A DNA stretch of 5,183 nt from positions 1-5,183 of the forward strand of contig JALVRJ010000188.1 of NCBI GenBank assembly GCA_027031305.1, in the 5' to 3' direction. Of this stretch, positions 1 through 5,183 are shown piece by piece; positions within the stretch are counted from its first letter, which is position 1, and each line of letters begins with the position of its first letter. Below the pieces are notes generated by a model, which did no database searches, was not told the DNA's origin, and worked only from the letters and a program-made list of their open reading frames with translations. The translations under genes were made by a program, and so were the position numbers. This DNA is from Hyphomicrobiales bacterium. Its GTDB lineage: Bacteria > Pseudomonadota > Alphaproteobacteria > Rhizobiales > Aestuariivirgaceae.

Positions 1-730
1 GGAGCTGGCGCGCGAGGTGGGGCTGCCCAATTCCACCGCGCACCGTCTGCTGACCACCTTGCAGAACGAGCGCTACGTGCGCTTCGACAACGAACGCTCG
101 GTGTGGATGATCGGGGTGCAGGCCTTTCAGGTGGGCTCGGCCTTCATCCGCTCGCGTGATCTCGTGCAGATCGCGCGGCCGGTCATGCGGCGGCTGATGC
201 ACGCGGCGGGAGAGACTTCCAACCTGGGCATGATCGACCAGTGCGAGGTCATCTACCTGGCGCAGGTGGAAACGCGCAAGATGATGCGCACCATCACCGG
301 CCCGGGCGGCCGCGCCTACGTGCACGCCTCGGCCATCGGCAAGGCGGTGCTGGCCTTCGCTCCGGAACACGTGCGCGAGAAGCTGTTTTCGTGCTGGGAT
401 CCGCGGCCGCTGACCATGCGCACCATCACTTCCGAACAGGCGCTGCGCGAGGAGCTGGAGAAAATCCGCAAGCAGGGCTATGCCATCGATGACGAGGAAA
501 CGGCGGTGGGTCTGCGCTGCGTGGCGTCGGTTATCTTCGACGAGAACGCCGAGGCCATCGCCGGCGTGTCCATTTCCGGCCCCTCCGCGCGCATCACCGA
601 CGCACGGCTGGAACAGCTGGCGGAGTTGGTGATGGAGGCGGCGTTCGACATCACGCAGGAAATCGGTGGACGCTGGCAGATCGGCATCGAGCCGCAGAGA
701 AGGGAGCCGATGCACGGCGAGCAGGCCTGA
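1..730 (+). CDS. IclR-family transcriptional regulator, C-terminal part (5' end outside window)
   Basis: A DNA-binding regulator of the IclR family, usually a dimeric or tetrameric repressor or activator of a nearby catabolic operon. The reading frame is open from base 2, so the GTG at base 17 is internal and not the start: the preceding codons read ELARE and complete the winged-helix motif (LAREVGLPNSTAHRLLTTL, about visible residues 2-20). About 242 residues are visible. Family members run to about 250-280, so roughly 15-35 N-terminal residues are missing. The effector-binding domain covers about residues 55-225 and shows the family hallmarks HASAIGKA (residues 108-115), EETAVGLRCVA and IAGVSISGPSARIT. 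These are the segments that form the ligand pocket in IclR, AllR and related proteins. The tail after GGRW is hydrophilic and probably disordered. The ligand and target genes cannot be read from this window. The family call is very secure; the specific role is unknown. Confidence 0.95.
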   Translation, partial: ELAREVGLPNSTAHRLLTTLQNERYVRFDNERSVWMIGVQAFQVGSAFIRSRDLVQIARPVMRRLMHAAGETSNLGMIDQCEVIYLAQVETRKMMRTITGPGGRAYVHASAIGKAVLAFAPEHVREKLFSCWDPRPLTMRTITSEQALREELEKIRKQGYAIDDEETAVGLRCVASVIFDENAEAIAGVSISGPSARITDARLEQLAELVMEAAFDITQEIGGRWQIGIEPQRREPMHGEQA

Positions 731-980
731 GGGTGGCGGAAGAGGCTGCCTTCCCCCCTGTCGCCGGGGCGGCGGCTGTGATAAGACACGGCGCGGCACA
801 CCCATGGAACCTTGGGCCGCATGGCGGAAAGGTCATGTTCGGGGGCTGTCTTCCCGCGCCGCGAGGCGCCATCACGCATGTCGACAGGTGCGGAACGCAC
901 CATGCGCCTCGGCGGCCGGGACTGGCGGACGGCGATAACAGTCGGGCAATTTGGTCAATTACAGTGCAGGATCAGGCAAG
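731..980. other. Intergenic leader upstream of mrp, no gene seen
   Basis: A 250-base gap between the regulator stop and the mrp start. Short frames on both strands have no recognisable motif and no family resemblance, and the plus-strand ones overlap each other. I see no tRNA or riboswitch fold and no good sigma-70 pair: TTGGGC at 812-817 is followed 17 bases later only by ATGTTC. The gap probably holds the 3' end of the regulator transcript and the mrp promoter, but neither can be placed. The one structured element is a nested inverted repeat at 875-906. Confidence 0.6.
875..906. repeat. Nested inverted repeat in the mrp leader
   Basis: An outer arm CGCATG (875-880) is complementary to CATGCG (901-906). 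Inside it GTGCG (888-892) pairs with CGCAC (896-900) around a GAA loop, leaving TCGACAG (881-887) as a one-sided bulge. No T run follows, so it is not an intrinsic terminator. It sits about 75 bases before mrp and could be a leader hairpin or an operator-like site, or simply chance in GC-rich DNA. Confidence 0.4.
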
Positions 981-2105
<1,125 letters not shown>

Positions 2106-2107
2106 GA

Positions 2108-2125
2108 GCGCGCGAGATCGCGCGC
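2108..2125. repeat. GC hairpin directly after the mrp stop codon
   Basis: Alternating GC arms GCGCGCG (2108-2114) and CGCGCGC (2119-2125) enclose an AGAT loop, starting two bases after the mrp TGA. It has no T run, so it is probably a 3'-end stabilising stem or an accessory to the terminator that follows, not a terminator itself. Confidence 0.55.
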
Positions 2126-2140
2126 CTTCACCGGCGAACG

Positions 2141-2177
2141 AAAAATGGCCTCGCACCGCATTGGTGCGGGGCTTTTT
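2141..2177. terminator. Intrinsic terminator of mrp, probably bidirectional
   Basis: A ten-pair stem, GCCTCGCACC (2148-2157) with GGTGCGGGGC (2163-2172), has one T-G wobble and the loop GCATT. It is followed at once by TTTTT (2173-2177), the classic rho-independent layout 42 bases after the mrp stop. On the left side AAAAA (2141-2145) lies two bases from the stem, so the minus strand also reads stem then a T run. It could therefore stop leftward transcripts from the mutase that pass through the repeat region. Confidence 0.88.
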
Positions 2178-2222
2178 CATTTGCGCGAGGAAATGCATGG
2201 TTTCCAGCTGATGGCAACGCCA

Positions 2223-2267
2223 CCTCCTCCGTCATTGCCGGGACAAGCCCGGGCATGACGGTGGAGG
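2223..2267. repeat. 45-nt imperfect palindrome, alphaproteobacterial intergenic repeat type
   Basis: CCTCC (2223-2227) pairs with GGAGG (2263-2267). After a T-T mismatch, CCGTCAT (2229-2235) pairs with ATGACGG (2255-2261). Then GCC/GGC and GGG/CCC close a loop of ACAAG (2243-2247), with single-base bulges at 2236 and 2251. The core CCGTCAT-TGCCGGG and CCCGGGCATGACGG is the pattern of a dispersed repeat I know from many alphaproteobacterial genomes. It is distinct in sequence from the REP-like pair at 2356-2435. Confidence 0.75.
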
Positions 2268-2275
2268 GAGCGACG

Positions 2276-2296
2276 CCCCCGCCGGAAGGGGGTTTT
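2276..2296 (+). terminator. Weak terminator-like stem-loop
   Basis: CCCCC (2276-2280) pairs with GGGGG (2288-2292) around a seven-base loop and is followed by TTTT (2293-2296). Five pairs and four T residues are marginal. It may be a backup for mrp read-through or chance. Confidence 0.35.
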
Positions 2297-2310
2297 ATCT
2301 CCTTGCCCAA

Positions 2311-2348
2311 CGTTTCGGGCGGGTTTTTCAACCCCGCCCTGCGAAACG
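2311..2348. repeat. 13-pair stem-loop with bulge
   Basis: CGTTTC (2311-2316) pairs with GAAACG (2343-2348), and GGGCGGG (2317-2323) pairs with CCCGCCC (2333-2339). A three-base bulge (2340-2342) interrupts one side and the loop is TTTTTCAAC. The T run is in the loop, not after the stem, so it is not a standard terminator on either strand. It may act as a 3' stabilising or processing structure for the leftward mutase transcript. Confidence 0.5.
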
Positions 2349-2355
2349 CTCAATC

Positions 2356-2435
2356 ATCATACCGGCGTAAGCCGGTATCTCGTGCAGCAGGCTCATGAGC
2401 GGGTGGCCTGAGACTCCGGCTTTCGCCGGAGTGAC
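2356..2435. repeat. Head-to-head pair of REP-like palindromic elements (BIME-like)
   Basis: Element A (2356-2381) and the reverse complement of element B (2410-2435) match at 20 of 26 positions, sharing CCGGCG, AAGCCGG and TCTC in order. Each is itself a hairpin: A has ATACCGGC/GCCGGTAT with loop GTAA (2359-2378), and B has ACTCCGGC/GCCGGAGT with loop TTTC (2413-2432). Differences between the two fall on paired positions, so each stem stays intact. The 28-base spacer contains the perfect palindrome GCTCATGAGC (2391-2400). The arrangement matches the REP-pair units that are dispersed in bacterial intergenic regions. Confidence 0.8.
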
Positions 2436-2481
2436 GGGGTAGGGCGGAGTGACGGGGTAGGGCGGAGTAACGGGGCAGGGG
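2428..2481. repeat. 18-bp tandem repeat, three units
   Basis: Units at 2428-2445 and 2446-2463 are identical (GGAGTGACGGGGTAGGGC). A third at 2464-2481 differs at three positions (2469 G to A, 2476 T to C, 2481 C to G). The first unit overlaps the outer end of REP-like element B, so the tandem copies that boundary. The array ends ten bases before the mutase stop codon. Confidence 0.9.
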
Positions 2482-2490
2482 CGCGCCGCC

Positions 2491-4059
2491 TCAGATGCTC
2501 TGGTTGAATTCACCCACCTCGGGCAGGGTGGCCAGATAGTCGCGGATGTGCTCCCACACCGCCCGCATCATCGCCTCCGACACCGGGCTTTCGCACACCA
2601 CCACCAGCTCCGGCTTGTTGGAAGAGGCGCGCACCAGCCCCCAGGTGCCGTCTTCCAGCGTGAAGCGAACGCCATTGACCGTGTTCACGTCCACGATCTT
2701 CTGGCCCGCCACCGTCTCACCGCGCTCCATCAGCCGCCGGTAATGCTCCGTGATGCGCTCGGAAACGGCGTATTTCACCTCATCCGGGCAGAAGGGCGCC
2801 ATGGTGGGCGTGGCAAACGTCTGCGGCAGCTCGCGGTAGAGGTCGGCCATGGTCTTCTCCGGCGCCGCGTCCAGCATGTGCAGCACGGCGATGGCCGAGA
2901 CGATGCCATCGTCATAGCCCAGCCCCAGCGGCTCGCGGAAGAAGAAGTGGCCGGACTTCTCGAAGCCCGCCAGCGCGCCAAGCTCCGTCGTGCGCCGCTT
3001 GATGTAGGAATGCCCGGTCTTGTAGTAGTCCGTCTCGGCCCCCAGCTCGCGCAAGATCGGGTCGGCCTTGAACAGGCCGGTGGACTTCACGTCCGCCACG
3101 AACCGCGCACCGGGGTGCTTCCGCGCGAGATCCCGCGCGATCATCACCCCGATCTTGTCGGCGAAGATCTCGTTGCCCTCGTTGTCCACCACGCCGCAGC
3201 GGTCGCCATCGCCGTCGAAGCCCAGCGCCAGGTCGGCCCCGTGTTCCCTCACCGCGCGCGCCATGTCGTGCAGCATCTCCATGGCTTCCGGGTTCGGGTT
3301 GTAGTGGGGGAAGGTGTAGTCCGGCTCGCAGTGAAGCTCGATCACCTCCGCGCCCATTGCGCGCAGCACCTCCGGCGCGAACAGCCCCGCCGTGCCGTTG
3401 CCACAGGCGCACACCACCTTGAGCTTGCGCTTCAGCTTGCCGCCCCGCGCGATGAGGTCGTCGATGTAGCGCTGGCGCATGTCCGGGTGATGCACCAGCC
3501 TGCCACCGTCACGCTCCTTTACCGCGCCGGAAAGCACGATGTCGCGCAAACGCCCCATCAGCTCCGGGCCGAAGGTCAGCGGCGGCTCCGCGCCCATCTT
3601 CACGCCCGTCCAGCCGTTCTCGTTGTGCGAGGCCGTCACCACCGCCACGCCCGGCACATCCAGCGCGAATTGCGCGAAATAGGCCGTGGGCGAAAGCGCA
3701 AGGCCAATGTCATGCACCGTGCAGCCCGCCGCCATCAGGCCCGTGGTCAGCGCCTGCTTGATGGCGCCGGAGTAGGAGCGGTAGTCGTGCCCCACCACCA
3801 CGTGCGGCTTCACCCCCAGCTCGTGCAGCAGCGTGCCCAGGCCAAGGCCCAGCAGTCGCATCCCCGGCAGGTTGATTTCGCTCACCGCCGCGCCCGTTTC
3901 CCTGTCCATGCCGAAGAACAGCCAGCGCGCGTCATATTCGCGAAACCCCGTCGTCTTCACCAGCGGCAGGAATTCGTATTCGGGCGTGTTGGGGCGCAAG
4001 TCATCCACCGGCATTCCGCCCGCGACGCGATCGATGGAAAGGGTGTCGGAACTGGACAT
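2491..4059 (-). CDS. Phosphomannomutase/phosphoglucomutase (alpha-D-phosphohexomutase)
   Basis: A cytosolic enzyme that interconverts hexose 6-phosphate and 1-phosphate, feeding GDP-mannose or UDP-glucose synthesis for polysaccharides. Its 522 residues are longer than AlgC-type enzymes (about 460) but normal for the alphaproteobacterial form I recall. Domain 1 carries the phosphoserine loop TASHN with catalytic Ser144. Domain 2 carries the metal loop DGDGDR (282-287). Domain 3 has the sugar-recognition loop EKSGH (367-371). Domain 4 has the phosphate-binding loop RASSNKPE (477-484). All catalytic elements are intact. The N-terminus reads TTGFREYDARW in place of the common YDIRG. A short segment (about residues 48-60, FFGMDRETGAAVS) looks inserted before EINL compared with relatives I remember. 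The ATG at 4059 is preceded by AGGT six bases upstream. The upstream protease gene is 69 nt away on the same strand. Whether mannose or glucose phosphate is the main substrate cannot be told from sequence. Confidence 0.95.
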   Translation of the reverse strand: MSSSDTLSIDRVAGGMPVDDLRPNTPEYEFLPLVKTTGFREYDARWLFFGMDRETGAAVSEINLPGMRLLGLGLGTLLHELGVKPHVVVGHDYRSYSGAIKQALTTGLMAAGCTVHDIGLALSPTAYFAQFALDVPGVAVVTASHNENGWTGVKMGAEPPLTFGPELMGRLRDIVLSGAVKERDGGRLVHHPDMRQRYIDDLIARGGKLKRKLKVVCACGNGTAGLFAPEVLRAMGAEVIELHCEPDYTFPHYNPNPEAMEMLHDMARAVREHGADLALGFDGDGDRCGVVDNEGNEIFADKIGVMIARDLARKHPGARFVADVKSTGLFKADPILRELGAETDYYKTGHSYIKRRTTELGALAGFEKSGHFFFREPLGLGYDDGIVSAIAVLHMLDAAPEKTMADLYRELPQTFATPTMAPFCPDEVKYAVSERITEHYRRLMERGETVAGQKIVDVNTVNGVRFTLEDGTWGLVRASSNKPELVVVCESPVSEAMMRAVWEHIRDYLATLPEVGEFNQSI

Positions 4060-4128
4060 GAAAGACCTGCCTTGTCGGAATGATGAATTCGGAAATCGCC
4101 CCCCGGCGAAGTTTTGCCACGTTCGCCG

Positions 4129-4590
4129 TCAGTCCATCAGCCGCAGGGTGTTGGCCCGCACCGAATAGCGCCGCAGCTTGCTCAGGAAGCTCATGCCGAT
4201 GAGCACCACGCCCAACCGTCCCTTCGGCAGGATGACCGCCCGCACGTCGCGCGCCACCACCGGGCCGATCTCCACCCGGCGCAGGGTCACGGGCGCCACC
4301 TTCACCACGCCGTTGGCGGTGGCCACGGCCTTGTCGAACTTCTTCAGCCGCGGGTGCAGCCCCATGCGTTGCGCCTCGCGCCACGGAATGGCCACCGAGG
4401 ATGCCCCCGTGTCGATGACAGCCCGCGTGCGCACGCCGTTGATGCGCGCCTGCACCAGGAAATGGCCGTTGGGTCCGGCCTTCACGTCCGTCCAGCCGGC
4501 CCGCGCGCCCGGGCCGGCAACCGACAGGGCGAGGGCGGACAACATGGAAACAAGCGTTCCCTTGAAGGTATTGCGAAGCATTGGTCTCAT
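4129..4590 (-). CDS. Exported retropepsin-like (clan AA) aspartic protease
   Basis: A small predicted aspartic protease of the retroviral-pepsin fold, a group found in many alphaproteobacteria and related to the Rickettsia APRc protease. Physiological substrates are mostly unknown. I choose the ATG at 4590 (153 residues) over an in-frame start at 4647: it gives a basic N-terminus, a hydrophobic stretch (about residues 12-27) and a likely signal-peptidase site after ARA (29-31), and it has a purine-rich GAGAGAAGA five bases upstream. The extra 19 residues of the longer form are Arg/Cys-rich and would bury the signal. The catalytic motif is AVIDTGASSVAIP with Asp60. The second hydrophobic-hydrophobic-Gly element is LIGMSFL (130-136), followed by LRRYSVRANTLRL as in the family. 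A single DTG motif implies an active homodimer in the periplasm. It lies 69 nt upstream of the mutase and may share its transcript; a functional link is not evident. Confidence 0.88.
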   Translation of the reverse strand: MRPMLRNTFKGTLVSMLSALALSVAGPGARAGWTDVKAGPNGHFLVQARINGVRTRAVIDTGASSVAIPWREAQRMGLHPRLKKFDKAVATANGVVKVAPVTLRRVEIGPVVARDVRAVILPKGRLGVVLIGMSFLSKLRRYSVRANTLRLMD

Positions 4591-4801
4591 GACTGTCTTC
4601 TCTCGGCACGAAAAAGAGATTCGACAACGAGGATGCAGGCGCACCACTCAACATCCGGTGAATCGGAAACCGGGGATGTGGCCATAACCCCTTGTTCTTG
4701 AAACAGGGTTTGCGAATCGTGAAGGCCCGGTGCCAATTTGAACCGGTTTCTCACCGTTCGTTTGCGGCACGGGAGGAACTGTCCGGCCGCCTCGCCGCCT
4801 C
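4591..4801. other. Intergenic gap between cobS and the protease gene
   Basis: A 211-base gap on the minus-strand path from cobS to the protease. I see no gene, no T-run terminator for cobS and no clear promoter. A stem-loop at 4686-4710 pairs AACCC with GGGTT and an inner GTT with AAC around CTTGA, with two single-base bulges, but no T run follows on the minus strand. AACCGGTT (4741-4748) is a short perfect palindrome that could be chance. Whether the protease is read from its own promoter or from cobS is undecided. Confidence 0.5.
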
Positions 4802-5183
4802 TCATGGCGCCAGCATGGCCAGCGCCAGCAGCGTCGTGGTGCGGACGACGACTTCCGTCGCCCCCAAGATATCGCCCGTCTGCCCGCCGAAATATTTTCG
4901 CGCCAGCCATTCCATGCCGCCCTCCGCCACGCCGATGGCCAGGAACATGGCGAGAAGGGCGGCGAGCGGTCCGAAGGCGAACAGCAACAGGAGGAACACC
5001 ACCGGCGCCGCGATCATGCTGGCCGTGCTGTCCGCCCGCGCCACGCCGTGGCCCATGCCTTCCCTGCCTGCCGGCCTTTCCTCCGCCGGAGCGTCGATCC
5101 ACAGCATCCACGGAAGGATCGTTTCCCGCTGGGAAAGAACTCCCGGGAGCCTCCGTTTGCATGTTGAGATCCCTGCCAATACT
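4802..5183 (-). CDS. cobS: CobS, adenosylcobinamide-GDP ribazoletransferase, C-terminal part (5' end outside window)
   Basis: An inner-membrane enzyme that joins adenosylcobinamide-GDP to alpha-ribazole (or its phosphate), the last assembly step of the cobalamin nucleotide loop. The frame is open to the window edge. The TTG at 5179 is preceded by a sense codon (GTA) in frame, so it is not taken as the start. About 126 residues of a usual 240-260 are visible. The diagnostic motif is GGQTGDILGATE (4853-4888), matching the family pattern GGxTGDxxGAxxE that is unique to CobS. Upstream of it are a hydrophilic Arg/Glu/Gly-rich loop (about 5020-5130), a long hydrophobic region (APVVFLLLLFAFGPLAALLAMFL), and downstream a final membrane segment ending in LALAMLAP. 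No cobalamin riboswitch is visible, and none would be expected at the 3' end. The rest of the cob cluster, if present, lies beyond the right edge. Confidence 0.92.
   Translation of the reverse strand, partial: VLAGISTCKRRLPGVLSQRETILPWMLWIDAPAEERPAGREGMGHGVARADSTASMIAAPVVFLLLLFAFGPLAALLAMFLAIGVAEGGMEWLARKYFGGQTGDILGATEVVVRTTTLLALAMLAP

Larger units (their letters stand above)
2178..2490. other. Convergent intergenic gap filled with palindromic and tandem repeats
   Basis: These 313 bases separate the mrp terminator from the mutase stop, and I see no gene in them. Short frames on the minus strand translate the repeats themselves: MPGLVPAMT from the 2223-2267 palindrome, and PVTPAKAGV with IPAYAGM from the REP-like pair. 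Such peptides are well-known artefacts of these repeats. From left to right the gap holds a 45-nt palindrome, two stem-loops, an inverted pair of REP-like elements and an 18-bp tandem repeat, each listed separately. Confidence 0.8.

Noticed and set aside
856..869. GCGCC-GCGA-GGCGC hairpin as a terminator of the IclR gene
   Set aside because: The stem is only five pairs and no T run follows on either strand; it is common by chance in GC-rich DNA.
951..980. TTG at 951 as the mrp start
   Set aside because: It adds ten residues not expected in the family, while the ATG at 981 gives the usual N-terminus and has a Shine-Dalgarno-like sequence.
2128..2331. A 67-residue minus-strand frame with MPGLVPAMT
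   Set aside because: The motif is the translation of the palindromic repeat at 2223-2267, and the frame also spans the terminator.
2428..2481. Tandem 18-mers as a CRISPR array
   Set aside because: Units are directly adjacent with no spacers, are too short for CRISPR repeats, and no cas genes are present.
2328..2513. A 61-residue minus-strand frame with PVTPPYPVTPPYPVTPAKAG and IPAYAGM
   Set aside because: It is a translation of the tandem repeat and the REP-like pair. Such peptides are frequently misannotated as hypothetical proteins, and the frame also overlaps the mutase 3' end.
2548..4083. A 511-residue open frame on the plus strand across the mutase
   Set aside because: It has the same His/Arg/Leu-rich antisense composition and no motif, while the minus strand encodes a complete phosphohexomutase.
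4591..4647. Upstream in-frame start at 4647 for the protease
   Set aside because: It would place 19 Arg/Cys-containing residues before a good signal peptide. The ATG at 4590 has a purine-rich site in the right place.
4720..4740. TTGGCAC on the minus strand as a sigma-54 promoter for the protease
   Set aside because: The GG part of the -24 box fits, but the -12 TTGC element is absent at the required spacing (CTTCA instead).

Overview
This is a high-GC chromosomal stretch, most likely from an alphaproteobacterium. That assignment is an inference. It rests on the 522-residue phosphohexomutase form, the Mrp protein with an N-terminal MIP18 domain and a C-terminus ending in MPRIVVE, the small retropepsin-like exported protease, and intergenic palindromes of the GTCATTGCCGGG / CCCGGGCATGAC kind that are scattered through many alphaproteobacterial genomes.

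Layout: (1) 1-730, plus strand, the 3' part of an IclR-type transcriptional regulator cut by the window edge. (2) 731-980, a 250-base leader with no convincing gene, holding a nested inverted repeat. (3) 981-2105, plus strand, mrp/apbC, the P-loop Fe-S cluster carrier. (4) 2106-2490, a convergent gap between mrp and the minus-strand mutase. It is packed with hairpins: a GC hairpin right after the mrp stop, a strong terminator that looks bidirectional, a 45-nt imperfect palindrome, two further stem-loops, a head-to-head pair of REP-like elements, and an 18-bp tandem repeat. (5) 2491-4059, minus strand, phosphomannomutase/phosphoglucomutase. (6) 4129-4590, minus strand, a small exported aspartic protease, 69 nt upstream of the mutase and possibly co-transcribed with it. 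(7) 4802-5183, minus strand, the C-terminal part of CobS, the last step of cobalamin assembly, cut by the window edge.

The genes do not form one pathway. Mrp serves Fe-S protein maturation, the mutase supplies hexose-1-phosphates for cell-envelope sugars, CobS makes cobalamin, and the IclR regulator and protease have unknown targets. I see no mobile element, CRISPR array, RNA gene or defence system. I found no credible undescribed multi-gene system here. The most unusual part is the repeat cluster in the convergent gap, where the outer edge of a REP-like element seems to have been amplified in tandem.
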